Below, piece after piece: positions 37,313-49,880 of a stretch of DNA of 64,000 nucleotides; the stretch's first letter is position 1; each line of letters starts with the position of its first letter. The stretch is from Daucus carota subsp. sativus (Eukaryota; Streptophyta; Magnoliopsida; Apiales; Apiaceae). The stretch is from contig NC_030385.2 of the NCBI RefSeq assembly GCF_001625215.2, positions 42,495,598-42,559,597 on the forward strand, written 5' to 3'. A model generated the notes under the pieces. That model saw nothing but the letters and a program-made list of their open reading frames with translations, was not told where the DNA came from and searched no databases. Both the position numbers and the translations under genes were made by a program.

Positions 37313-40111
37313 ATGAACTCCATGGATATTGACTTAACCGCATCTTCCAACTGGGTTTTTGATTATGATTTGATGGACGATATTCATTTCCCGGCGCCGC
37401 CCACCGTCGCCTTCACCTGGCCTAATCCCACCGTCAATTCTTCTTCCAACTCAAGGTGCGTTGACTTTTTTAGTTGCTTGGGTTTTTGTCTTCTTCTTCT
37501 ATGTTGTGTACCTACTAGGTAGGTTTCTATGTGAATACATGTACAGATGTACTATGTTTGGTTGTCATGTGTGTAGTAAACTTAGGCTAGCTAATATCCG
37601 GATTGTGTTCGGTAATAACAAGAAAGAGGTCGAGAGTTCGAGTCGCATGAGTGCATGGACATTGAGATTTCTGTGTTGTGTAGTTTGCATGGTTATTAAG
37701 TAATTCAATTATAGTGTAAGGAATCTGTATAAGTTATACTCCATCCGTCCCACCCAATTCTTTACATTGGGTTTGGGTACGGAGGTTAAGAAATATGTAT
37801 AAAGTAGTGAAAAAGAGAAAGAAAAGTGGGTGGAGTGGCGGGACCCACTGGTTTTTAATATATAAAAGAGAGATAGTGGAGTAAAAGTAGTGCGAAAAGG
37901 GAGGAAAAGTGGTAAAGTGGTGGGACCCATTAAGTATTTTAGGAAATTTTTGTAATGTAAAGAAATGGGTGACAGCCAAATAAGGAAACCGTAAAGAATC
38001 TTGTGGGACGGAGGGAGTAGATTGTATAACCAAACCAAATTGTTTAGGTAGGATCCGGCCCGGGTGAGATGGGTACATCATTTTATTTAGCTATTAATCT
38101 TTGGCTATTACTATGAATTCATTTTTATTATCTTCATTTTGTGCATTATCTTTCTAAATGTTTTAGAGAGTTTATGAATGTAGTCAAGTATACTAGATAT
38201 CTTCATTTTTACAATTTTACTAGAAATTATACATTATTGGATAAATACTATTTACTTATATAATGCAATTTTATATTATAGATATACATTGTAAGTTTAT
38301 ATCACGGTCATTATTTTAAGTTTACCCACATTATAAAATTTTCAGTACTGCTTAACCAGACTTAGCATCCAATAGTAACTAATTTCTAAGTATTATATGA
38401 TGAACAATATCGTTGTGCCTCTATAAAATTTCAAAATCCACAAAGAATAGGCAGAATACTATTATGGACATTATAGAGGTTTAGATATTGGGCAATGCAA
38501 TTTATATACATTTCCATGTGAAACCAATATTAAACAATATTAAAAAAGAGCTAGTTTAACTGAACTAAAATGCACTTATTCTTGGCAAGTCATCAAGTTA
38601 AGAGTATTTTAATGAAGTAGCATCAATAATCAAATTGTTTAAGGTGTTCAATGAGTGTAACCTCGGCTTCTTTTAAATTAAACTACTGTTTAGTTTTTTG
38701 ATTTCACCATTTGTGCTAAAATAGATGGAGATATTGCTATAATTTAGCATCAAAAAGTGATTTTTAATGCTGAACTAATAACATGTCTCCAATGGTTGGT
38801 GCGATATCTTGTTCCAAATTTAACTTTTATATACAAATTCAATTTTTCAACCTATCTTTACTCCAAGGATCCCACTATTTTCACTTTTTGGTGTGGTGAG
38901 AATTATAACTCCATCTATCTTTTGTTCTTTATTTAGAACAAACTATAGTATTGTTCTGTTTTAGCTCAAAATATAGAACACCATTGGTAATTTTAGTTTT
39001 CGTTCTATAATATAGCTATAGAACAAGATATAGAACAATATTGGAATTGCTCTAGCACTTCGTGTCTCATGCTAGGAGTACCTTGCTCTATTCATGTTGG
39101 CTTCAGTATATACTGTATAGAGGATAAGAGGACTGTGAATTGTTGTGTAACTAGTTACTCTGTATATCTCGGTTCTTAGCTTTATGTTTCTAAAACGAAA
39201 GTTAACCTAGACTGCATGTTAGAGGTTTAGACCCTTGTACCGGACATATTACATATGGCTGTAATAAATTAATTGCAGTTTCCATCAAGTTCAGTCCTTA
39301 AAATGTTTGCTTATTAAATTGTTCTTCATTATTCTATTGACACAAGTTCATACAGCATTTAGCCCATATATTAATAATATCCATATGTGAATAAATAATT
39401 GAAATAACACTAGAATATGCTACATCAAATATTATCCAATTGCATCTTCTTTCATGCAAATATTTTAGGGCATAAAAATATTATATCATGTACATGTTGT
39501 TTGGCCTTTTGTGGCCAACTCATATGTAATGAAGTATATTATCCTATATGATGTATTGAGCAATATCTGGTAGTGGTCGAGTATATGTTCTAAGGAGGAT
39601 TCAGCATCATGTATAATAAGAAACAACAATATATTTACATTTTTTCCTTTCAGCGCCAGTGAATTTTGTAATGCTGATATATCTGTAAGAGATTTTAAAG
39701 AATATCCACTATTAAAATTGACTTTAACATGATATGACACAATATTCTTGAGAGAACATCTTTCTCTCTTCAAATGGAAGGAGTTGCTTTTGTCTCTTCA
39801 ATCTGATGGAGAGGCACTAATTTTTTTTTCCTGTTATTATATTTTAAAGTATATATGGACTACAGATCTCTCCTCCCTCCCCCCCGGGGAGTTTGACTAT
39901 ACAAATATGATATGTCCTCTGGTATGCACTACCTGAAAGGAAAGCACCGCAAACAATATACTTCCAACAACCTTTTACATTGATGCATTTCTAAATTATG
40001 TATGCAGTGCGGAAATAGACAGCTTGATTCTGGGTTCTCAAGGACACAAGGAATTGGAATCTCGAAAACGGTACACTCCTTAACCTCACCTCCCCCCCCC
40101 CCCCCCCCCCC

Positions 40112-40143
<32 letters not shown>

Positions 40144-42760
40144 ACCCCCCACCCCCACACACCCCAACACACACACACAAAAAAAATAATAATAATAAAA
40201 AATAAAAAGAGAAATATAGTTTCAATATATATCACATTTCTCTTTCCACTGCTCCAAGTACATTTATTCTCCAAACTATGAATCAACTAGTTTACACATA
40301 AAAAACATTTTGACATTTTTTGCTTGCATTGTGTTATTATTTTGTGTTTTTTGTGAACTCTTAAAACTTGGGAATATGGTGAACTTATTATTTTTTTTTT
40401 TTTGGCATTTCATTATATATTTGAAGGAGAGGGGGAGTGGGAACTAGAACCCATTGCCAAAAGGTGGTGGGGGAGAGCCTCTACCACTAGAGAATCCCTA
40501 ATCCTCGTTTGGTTAAGTATATAATTGAGGCTATGCTGGTGCTAAACCTAGTTGGTTATTTATAAAAAGTTGAGATGTTTAGATGCTTTTGATTCCTGGT
40601 TTCTTAAACATAGCATACAGTAGCAAAATGTTGGTTTCATACTTCCATTACATTGTTGTACCTGATAAAAATTGCAGTAGAGTGAAGTCTTAAAATGTGA
40701 AAATATCACTTGCCATATAAAGGAGTGAAGCAACTCAGATTTGTATCATCATCTTGCCTAGTAAGTCCTTCATCAGTTTTCTGGTTTAAATGGGTGTAAT
40801 ATTATATTTGCAGATACCCAAGTGTATTTTCTAATGCTAATTATTTTTCATAAATCTATAATAGGAATAGACATGAGGTTCATCTGCACTTCAGTTAAAA
40901 AAACATTGTTGCAAAACAAAGCTGGTAAAGGCTGCAGCTGAGAAGACAATTCTCTTATGAACATATATAATGTGTAGTAGAAATGTAGTCAAGCCCATGT
41001 CATTTTCTTTCATTGGAACGTCTTAATTATATATTTTGTTGTTTTAATATTTTTAGAACGATTGGTCAAGTAATTAAATATGATGAAGAATACACTCTCG
41101 GCTATACTGCTTTGTGTTTGTCTGATCCCACAAAATTTTGATTTTTTGAATTATTTCCAGAGCCATTATAATAACTCCTTAGAAGACAAGAACTTTTGTA
41201 CACTGTTTCATAAGTGCCATATTTGTCACTTAAGTTTGCAATTTCTTAGAACATTAAAATTATTATTTCAGTTTTATACCGTCAAAAATATAATTAATTG
41301 ACCATAGTACTGAAATCCCTTTTCTAACACCACATAGTGGTAAAAACATTTTCAATTTCATTCCAAGTATGCTTGCCTGAAATTCAGAAATATAGCAGGG
41401 AAGGTGGTGGTTGTACAGTCATTAAGGTCAAATGATTTTTTTTACTTATCAAGGTGCTACTGCACATAAATTGCTTATAGTTGGGTCTTATTTTATTTTG
41501 CTTAGAAGCTTATGTCAGTACTGTTTGATGGAGTGTGGAATGAATTTTATTAGCTTTGCTCACTGTGACACTTGTTGATGCACACATGCAGAATCTCTCA
41601 ATCTTTCCACAGTTTTCATTAGATTTACACATATATCAATATCTTAATACCTAAAGCAATCAAAATACTTGAGAAAATTGAAATAATAGCGTAACATGTA
41701 TTAGTGCCTATACAGGGCGAGACCAGACTCACTTAATGCATCTGGCTCCAAAGCATGCCGGGAGAAAATGCGGAGAGATAAACTGAATGAAAGGCATGCT
41801 CATATACCCATCAACTCGTTTTTATTTCTAGTATTCTTTCCTAAAGTGATCTACCTTAAAATTAAGGTTCCTGGAATTGAGTTCCATCCTTGAGCCTGGA
41901 AGGCCACCTAAAACTGACAAGGCTGCTATTCTGAATGACGCTGTTCGGATGTTGACACAGCTAAGGAATGAAGCTAATGCACTTAAGGAATCTAATGAGG
42001 AACTGCAGGAGAAGATTAAAGATTTAAAGGTGTTTATTCTACTATTCCTCTGCTTTAAAAGTTTATCACCTTTGTCTAGAGGAAGGTTAGAGTAGATCTA
42101 ATCCTTTTCGGAAGTAAAATCAGGTTGTTTTTTCTTCTATTAATACACTCTAGGGGTATAGAAGAACAGGCAGCCTAATTTGAAATGGGCTTTACTAATA
42201 GCATAGTGTCTTAAGAACATTGCTTTAATCAAGTATAAAAAGTTTTTTTTTCGTTTTTTTGCTAAATCAGTAAAGATTCTGGCTGAAAGGAAGTTGTCCA
42301 AGGGCTATCCTTGAAGAAATAGAGGCATAAACATGCTAGTGCTTTTTGTTGAGGCTCAAATTTGTCAAGGGGTTATAACTATAAGAGTAAAGACATGCTA
42401 CCATTTGAGATGTAGCTTCTTGGTAGATCTGGAGATTTCACTTTCCACTTTTCCTTCAGAAAGGTTTAATAAATTTCATATTTTGTTCAGGTTGAGAAGC
42501 ATGAGCTCCGTGATGAGAAGCAGAAGATAAAGGCAGACAAAGAGAAGCTGGAGCAGCAAATCAAAGCCTTCAGTGCCCAACCAGCCTTTTTACCTCATCC
42601 CTCTACATTGCGAGCTGCATATTCTGCACAACAAGGACAAGCTGAAGGAAACAAGTTAATGTCCTTTGTTGGCTACCCTGGTGTTGCAATGTGGCAATTT
42701 ATGCCACCAGCTGTAGTAGACACCACACAGGATCATGTTCTCCGTCCACCGGTTGCCTAA
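37313..42760 (+). CDS. ILR3-like: bHLH transcription factor, clade IVc (ILR3/bHLH115-like)
   Basis: Nuclear regulator of the iron-deficiency response. Exons 37313-37455, 40008-40070, 41716-41793, 41867-42029 and 42491-42760 give 238 aa (Arabidopsis ILR3 is about 234). The basic region KACREKMRRDKLNER (81-95) is followed by helix-loop-helix (FLELSSILEPGRPPKTDKAA) and a leucine-rich coiled coil (about 120-165). The C-terminus has the conserved YPGVAMWQFMPPA and VLRPPVA tail of the clade, the region tied in this family to control by BTS-type ubiquitin ligases. Intron 3 (41794-41866) must start with GC (AAAG|GCATGC) to keep the frame and the conserved NERF join. Introns 1 (2.55 kb) and 2 (1.6 kb) are full of repeats. 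Homologues dimerise with other IVc bHLHs. Confidence 0.92.
37739..38017. mobile_element. Stowaway-like MITE in intron 1 of the bHLH gene
   Basis: A 279-bp element with ends CTCCATCCGTCCC and GGGACGGAGGGAG, flanked by TA. Same family as 12692-12940, in the opposite orientation (shared GTGGGACCCA motifs). Confidence 0.88.
38700..39053. mobile_element. Harbinger-like MITE in intron 1 of the bHLH gene
   Basis: Internal text CATGTCTCCAATGGTTGGTG and the right end TTGGAATTGCTCT match the family of the element at 52922-53286. The left border is unclear. Confidence 0.45.
40092..40162. repeat. Long poly(C) tract in intron 2 of the bHLH gene
   Basis: Runs of 20 C (40092-40111) and 31 C (40113-40143), separated by a single A, followed by short C runs with A interruptions and then CA repeats. 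It starts 22 bases after the donor site of intron 2. Tracts like this can form i-motif or G-quadruplex structures, and their length is hard to sequence correctly. Confidence 0.9.
40391..40500 (-). mobile_element. Probable tRNA-derived SINE fragment
   Basis: Read on the minus strand it has an A-box-like TAGTGGTAGAGGCT, then about 35 bases later a B-box-like GGGTTCTAGTTCCC, and ends in an A-rich tail ahead of AATAATAAG. This is the layout of a plant SINE. No target duplication was identified. Confidence 0.5.
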
Positions 42761-43106
42761 GTTGGAGGGCTCGTTCAAACATCCATCTCCCCAAGGATTG
42801 TTCACTACCGATATTATTATAATTAACTTATAATTATGCATCTGTTCTTCAATGTGCCTGGTTCTGAAGTCCAAGAACCTTGTGTATCTGAACATATTGA
42901 CATTATTTGAGGCAACTGGTATTTGATATTTGCATGTATTATAGAATAAGAAACGTAACGTTGGCGCTGTTGCCTTGTGGTCAACTACTTCAGTTGAGCA
43001 AATGCATTAGTGAAAAATACATTGATCACTGTATATATGAGTATAGCTCAGTACTCCCTCCGTGCCTAAATACATGTTCATTTTGACTTTTGAGAAGTTG
43101 AGTACG
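42761..43106. other. Intergenic, convergent 3' flanks of bHLH and TPS-A
   Basis: Holds both 3' UTRs. At 43053 a single Stowaway end (CTCCCTCCGTGCC) occurs with no visible partner, 50 bp past the TPS-A stop. Confidence 0.5.
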
Positions 43107-46089
43107 TCAACGGTTAAGAGCAAACGGTTCCAACAAAAACGATTTCAAGAGGTCCTTGATATAGTTTTGAGGGATGCCAAGTCCATCTCCGTGCTGATAA
43201 AAGGTTTGAGCTGTTCGTGCAAGATTTGCATTTGCTGTGCGAAATGGTTCACCGACAGGGTAGCTTGCAAGCAAATCTTTATTAAGAATCTTCCATGTCT
43301 CGTGCACTAAACTATCAACATATTTTCTGGACTCTGCTTCACTTGCTCCAGTATCATTCATGTAACACTGCACTGCCTTCAGACTATCTCCTCGAGCCAA
43401 CTCTTCCTAAGTTGCATGTAAATCTAATCAAAACCAGAACATGAATACGTCTACACATGTATGATTGTGTCATTAAGGTCAGTATACGTACAGATGATGT
43501 TCCAAGATCATTGGTTAGTCGAAGAATCATGGAGGAACACCACATGATACTGGGAAGCTTGTCTATGTAGTCCAATGCCTCCACAGTTATCTTATCCGCA
43601 GTTCGGAAGTAGGCGCAAAACAAAACTATTGGAGCTGCAGATGAAACTGCACCATTCTGCATATATTCCTCCAGTGTTGGCTTGTATCCAGAATAATACC
43701 ATTTTGCTTCTTTGAGAAAAGCTTTACACATATATGTCCACTGCCATAATTCAAGGAAACATTGATCAGGCAGCCTATAGATTGAACAAGGTTAGTTTGA
43801 AAAGTAAATTAAGTCATTTGAAGATACTTGTTTGCTGAAATATGGTATGATGTTGAAGTCTCGTTCTTGCAGTGTCCAGTATCCTATTTGATTTGTGGTA
43901 TTGAACATTGCAAGAAGAACCGTCTTCAAGTTGTTTGGGAGCTTGTCGATTTCTGTAATATCCCACCTGAAATAGTATAATAGAAAGATATGGAAGCTTG
44001 CAAACTACTAAGAGTAATGCTAGGTACATAGAAACAGATACAGAAATATGCACAGAATGACGTAGATTCCACTGTTATTATGATTACACATACCTGTCAA
44101 CATAATCTGTGAAGAGCTCCAGCTCTTCTAATGAGCCATATATATCGTACAAATCATCAATGATTATTAGTAAGCAAATGACTTTGGTTCCCATATCTCG
44201 GAAAGCCTTATATCCTGGATCCGGAACTGTTCCATTGCACCAGAAATAATGTTCTACTAACCTGTCTCGTGCAAAGCTCATCTTGTCCAATCCAGTTTCC
44301 ACCCACCAACTGCAGAGGATATATACATATACTTATAAACACAGAAAACTGGTCACTTGACATGAATATCAGCTCCTGTACGAACCTTGGGGTCAACTTA
44401 AACAGTTATGTAGCGGAACGTAATCCAGGCTGCAGCCCCGACTGAGCTAGGAAAGTCAAGATTTTTTTTAACAAAAATTCAGTTGTTTATGTTTAAAGAT
44501 TAATTGATTTTTTATTGTTACCCCACTAGTTCTATTTATAAGTAAATATTATTATTCAAAAATTGGCCCCGGTCATCTTAATTTCTGATTAACCACTGGT
44601 TCTATAAAACATATAATTTATATACCTTGCTAGTTTGCTGACTTCTTTCTGGTAAACTGATTGGATGATGTTATAGTCTAACTTGGCGAAGTTAAGCAAA
44701 TTAGAGTTGATGTTTTGTTCTTTCTCGTATGCATCAATGTACCATCTAGCCTCCACTCTTGTTAATTTCCAATGCAGAGGCATATCTAAGGCATGATTCA
44801 CTTTTGCTGTCATGTTAAGAGCTATTTTCCCTTGTTCCACAGCATTCTTTAAGCATGCTGTTGAAAAGGCCTTCGCTTCATCAATGATATCTTCACCTTG
44901 GAAACCGTAGAAAGATGCTTCATACAAGCTGAGTAACCCCTTCACATCCTCGCAAAGATTTGCCTTGAAATTACCCGTGTCATCTTTAAACCTTCTGAAC
45001 ACATCTGCGACAAAAAAATGAAGATTAGATTTATATAAATCACTGTTCTGATTTTGAGTTAAATCTATAGATCAACCATATAATTGATCACTTAAAATTG
45101 AAGGTAAGCTGTGACAGACCTTGTGACACAGTATATCCATGCTCTCTGAGCATTCTGAATTGCAGAGCTGTTGTATAAAGATCATCACTCAATGACGCCT
45201 CACTAATATTATTATATATAACATTAATTGCTTGTTTTACATCATTCTGGAATCGGTGGTTCAACCCTAGCCTTTGAACCGTGTCAAGCAACTCGAGCTT
45301 GGCCAATGGGTCATCCGTTTCTGCATGAATTAGACGTTTCACAAGGTCCTTCAACTCGTCCAACTGTCTTGCATATTTCTCTTCCTGCAAAGATTACACA
45401 TGTTACATGAAATTATCATTCACCTAAAGTGGATAAATTGATAAATATGATCCCAGGATAAAGATCGTGATTAATATCCAGAAAAAAAAAAGTATTTTTG
45501 ATGATCTAGCCAAACCCATGCAGCCATGCAGGTAAATATTATACAAGTTCATCATGGTATATCTTATCTATGTTATAGCTAGGGTAAAATCATATTGCTA
45601 GATAATTTATAGCAAGTATATATAAAAGGGTCAGGTCCACAAAAGACGTATGTTGTTGCATATCATACCGTACTTGATAAGTAGAACATAATATTCACAT
45701 ATTAAAATAACCATTTTACCATTCCACACTTATTAAGAACAATACCATATAATGCCCCAACATACGTTTTTCAGAGATCTAAACCCATTTACAAATATGC
45801 AGTGAGAGATGTGTCAAATATTCATGCACATGAGCAACAGAACAAGCATTAGTACAGTATAATCACTGTTTAGTGACTTGACGAAGTTGTAGTCCCAGGA
45901 ACTTGGTGGGTAGTTTGCATTTCTTCTCAAAGCTGCACCGTTCACCTGGTCAATCATCGTATCTGTAGTTTTTATGCATTGAACACGGCCTTCAGTCGCA
46001 AAGGTTCTATTATGATTCCTTGCTGAAGAAACATAACTGCAGGGAAGTGCAGTGACTAGTAAGGTTGAACTCAGATTTTGGAGGGCCAT
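43107..46089 (-). CDS. TPS: Monoterpene synthase TPS-A (TPS-b), intact
   Basis: Plastid enzyme expected to convert geranyl diphosphate to a monoterpene; the product cannot be told from sequence. Seven exons from 46089: 46089-45856, 45384-45120, 45004-44626, 44309-44094, 43966-43828, 43740-43492 and 43406-43107. All GT-AG joins keep frame, giving 593 aa. The N-terminal 50 residues resemble a plastid transit peptide. Motifs: RR(x8)W at 55-65 (typical of TPS-b), RDR at 307-309, DDLYD (DDxxD) at 344-348, WYYSGYKPTLEEY in exon 6, and NDLGTSSEE (NSE/DTE metal site) at 488-496. The seven-exon layout is standard for the family. It is nearly identical to TPS-B next door, so the two are recent tandem duplicates. 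Confidence 0.93.
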
Positions 46090-46169
46090 ATCAGTTTTGG
46101 CAGAGAAAGGTTTGCAAGTATATTATGCGTTCCATGATATGTGCGAATTACAATATATATTGAAGCAAA

Positions 46170-46530
46170 TATAATTTGTCCTAATTTGAAAATCAAACTG
46201 TCACACCTGATTCATAATCTTTTCATTATAATTTGAAAACTTGAACTACTAACCAATTCTTATAGTTAAAACAGTAACATATTTGTTTCTAAATATAACT
46301 GTCACCAATTTTGCTGATGCTGCAGATTGGCCTGCAGGCTCCTACTATAATTTAACTGCCCACCAGTTCTGCTGATGCCGCACATTGGCCTGCTATTCTA
46401 ATTTTTACTCCCAAGTCCTAATTTGAAAACTTGAGCAGCCACTTATATCTTCTAGTTAAAACCTAACACATTCGTTTTAATATTTAACTACCTACTAATT
46501 TTGCTGATGCTGCACATCGGCCTGCTATTA
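46170..46530. repeat. Imperfect tandem repeats upstream of TPS-A
   Basis: The motif TTGCTGATGCTGCAGATTGG, or a close variant, occurs at about 46312, 46372 and 46501. Between them AATTTGAAAACTTGA and TAGTTAAAAC also recur, giving a diverged repeat of about 180 bp with an internal 60-bp copy. It lies between the TPS-A start and the TPS-B stop. Confidence 0.7.
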
Positions 46531-46734
46531 TAATTAGCAAACTACGCTATTGCTTGTTTAAAATGATGTTTCATTGCCCTTCTATGCTGACTGTTTTGGT
46601 GTCATGTTGTTTTAATTTATCCAAATCAGAAGTTGTCACATACAACTAAAATTCAAGACTGGTTATTTATCATTGCTGAAGAGAAAATAAATGGCTTTAT
46701 AACTGGTAGTCATAGCGCCAAGAAGTTGTGCACA

Positions 46735-49700
46735 TCAATGGTTAAGAGTAAAGGGTTCCACCAATAACGATTTCAAAAGGTCCTTCATCCAGTTCTGAGG
46801 TTCGCCAAGTCCATCTCCATACTGATAAAAGCTTTGAGTTGTTCGCGCAAGATTTGGATTGGCTGTGAGAAATGGTTCACTGAAAGGATGACTTCCAAGC
46901 AAATCTTCATTTAGAATCTTCCATTTCTCGTGCACTAAACTATCAACATATTTTTTGGACTCTGCTTCACTTGCTCCAGTATCGTTCATGTAACATTGGA
47001 CTGCTTTCAGACTACTTCCTCGTGCCAACTCTTCCTAAGGTACACGCAAATCTAATCAAAACTAGGACATGGATACAATGATATACACATATATGATTGT
47101 GTGAAGGTCAGTGTACTTACAGATGATGTTCCCAGATCATTGGTTAGTCGAAGAATCAAGGAGGAGCATGACATGATACTTGGAAGCTTGTCTACATAAT
47201 CCAACGCCTCCACAGTTATCTTATCTGCAGTTAGGAAGTAAGCACAAAACAAAACCATTGGAGCCGCAGATGAAAATGCACCATTTTCCATATATTCCTC
47301 CAGTGTTGGCTTGTATCCAGAATAATACCATTTCGCTTCTTGGAGAAAAGCTTTACACATATATGTCCACTGCCATGATTCAGGAAAAAATTTGAGGCAG
47401 TCTATTGATTGAACAAAGACAAGTGAAAACTGTAATGAAGTTCTCTAAATACAGTTCATACTTGTTTACTTAAATATGGTATAATGTTAAAGTCTCGTTC
47501 TTGCAGTGTCCAGTATCCTATTTGATTTGTGGTATTGAACATTGCAAGAAGAACCGTCTTCAATTTTTTTGGGAGCTTGTCAATTTCTGTAATATCCCAT
47601 CTGAAATAGTATAATAGAAAGATATGGGAGCTTGCAAAATGCTAAGAGTAATGTTAGGTACACAGAAACAGATAGAGAAATATGCACAAAATGACGTAGA
47701 TTATACATACCTGTCAACATAATCTGTAAAGAGCTCCAGCTCTTCTAATGAGCCATATATATCGTACAAATCATCAATGGTTATTAGTAAGCAAATTACT
47801 TTTGTTCCCATATCTCGGAAAGCCTTATATTCTGGATCCGGAACTGTTCCATTGCACCAGAAATAATGTTCTACTAACCTGTCTCGTGCAAAGCTCATCT
47901 TGTCCAATCCAGTTTCCACCCACCAACTGCAGAGGATATATAAATATACTTACACACAAAAAAAACTGGCCACTTGACATGAATACCAGCTCGTTTACGA
48001 AATTGGGGTTAGTATGAAACAATTATGTAGCGGAATAAGGGAGCCTAACCCAGGCTGCAGCCTCGGCCCTCGACTCAGCTAGGAAAGTCAATGATTTTTT
48101 TTAAAACAAAAAATCAGTTGTTTATGTTTAAAGATTAATAGATTTTTATTGGAGCCCGACTAGTTCTAGTTATAAGTAAATTTAATTATTTTAAAAAGAG
48201 TAGTGCTACAACCACAAAATTGGATACAAAATTTTGTATAAAATGACATGGCAATTGAGTTATGATGTTTTGATTGATGCTATTAATGCATATACAGAGA
48301 TCAATCGAATCAAAACTTAACACATACTCATTTTGTGAATAATTTTGTATCTAATTTTGTTCATGAAACATTTTCCTTTTAATAATTATCCCCGGGTTAT
48401 TTTAATTTCCAATTCACCACTGGTTCTATATAAAACATAAAATTTATATACCTTGCTAGTTTGCTGACTTCTTTCTGGTAAACTGATTGGATGATGTTAT
48501 AGTCTAACTTGGCGAAGTTAAGCAAATTAGAGTTGATGTTTTGTTCTTTCTCGTATGCATCAATGTACCATCTAGCCTCCACCCTTATTAATTTCCAATG
48601 CAAAGGCATATCTAAGGCATGATTCACTTTTGCTCTCATGTTAGGACATATTTTCCCTTGTTGTACAGCATTCTTTAAGCATGCTGTTGAAAAGGCCTTC
48701 GCTTCATCAATGACATCTTCACCTTGGAAACCATAGAAAGATGCTTCATACAAGCTGAGCAACCCCTTCACATCCTCGCAAAGATTTGCCTTAAAATTAC
48801 CTGTGTCATCTTTGAACCTCCCGAACACATCTGCCAAAAAAAAAAAAACAAATACGAGAATAAGGTAAGAATTATACGAATCTGATTTTGAGTGAAATGG
48901 ATAGATCAGTAGCATTGAGTTATTAAAAAAGTAAAGCATGACAGACCTTGTGACACAGTATATCCATGCTCCCTGAGCATTCTGAATTGCAGAGCTGTTG
49001 TATAAAGATCATCACTCAGCCATGCATCATTGATATTATTATATATTACATCAACTGCTTGTTTTACATCATTCTGGAATCGATGGTTCAACCCTAGCCT
49101 TTGAACTGTGTCAAGCAACTCGAGCTTGGCCAACGGGTCATCCGTTTCTGCATGAATGAGACGTTTTACATTGTCCTTCAACTCATCCAACTGTCTTGCA
49201 TATTTCTCTTCCTGCGAAGATTATACAAGTTACATAAAATTATCACCAACTTAATATGATCCCAGAATTGAGATTGAGATTAAAACCCAGAAAAAAGTAT
49301 TTTTAATGATCTAGCCATCCCCATGCAGCCATGCAGGTAGTGATATACAAGTTTATTACACATATCTTATTTATATTATAGCTAGAGTAAAATCATAACG
49401 CTCCATAATTTATATCTGAGTACATATACACCGGAGTCAGTCCACAACACACGTATTTTGCAGCATATCATACCGTACTTAATAAGTAAAACCCTGTATT
49501 CACATATCACAAACAACCATATTAAGAGCGACACTTTATGACCCAACATATACTATTTTTAGTGCTCCAAACCCATTATAAATATATAGAGAGCGGTATA
49601 TATTTTAAATATTCATAACCAGGAGCAACAGAAGAAGCATTAGTACAGTATAATCACTGGTTAGTGACTTGACGAAATCGTAATCCCAGGAACTTGGTGG

Positions 49701-49880
49701 GTAGTTTGCATTTCTTCTCAAAGCTGCACCGCTATCCTGGTTTATAATCGTAGCTCTAGTTTTTATGCGTTGAACAGAGCGTTGAGTAGCAAAGCTTTTG
49801 TTATGATTTCTTTCTAAAGGAACAGAACTGCGGGGAAGTGCAGTAACTAGGAAGGCTGAACTCAGACCTTGGAGAGCCAT
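46735..49880 (-). CDS. TPS: Monoterpene synthase TPS-B (TPS-b), intact
   Basis: Tandem partner of TPS-A with the same predicted role. Seven exons from 49880: 49880-49647, 49211-48947, 48830-48452, 47926-47711, 47600-47462, 47369-47121 and 47034-46735. Every exon has the same length as in TPS-A, giving 593 aa. RR(x8)W, RDR, DDLYD and NDLGTSSEE are all present. Differences from TPS-A are scattered, for example VFGRF for VFRRF, PEYKAF for PGYKAF and NMRAKVN for NMTAKVN. I see no stop, shift or broken splice site. The upstream in-frame extension to 50054 has no transit-peptide character and precedes the conserved MALQ start, so it is excluded. The promoter region 49881-50045 is shared with pseudogene TPS-D. 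Confidence 0.93.

Noticed and set aside
37600-37660. SINE from the GAGAGTTCGAGTC B-box-like motif in bHLH intron 1
   Set aside because: No convincing A box or tail; a single short match is not enough.
39929-40286. Poly-Gly / poly-Pro open frames over the C tract
   Set aside because: Pure translation of homopolymer DNA in several frames within an intron; no gene.
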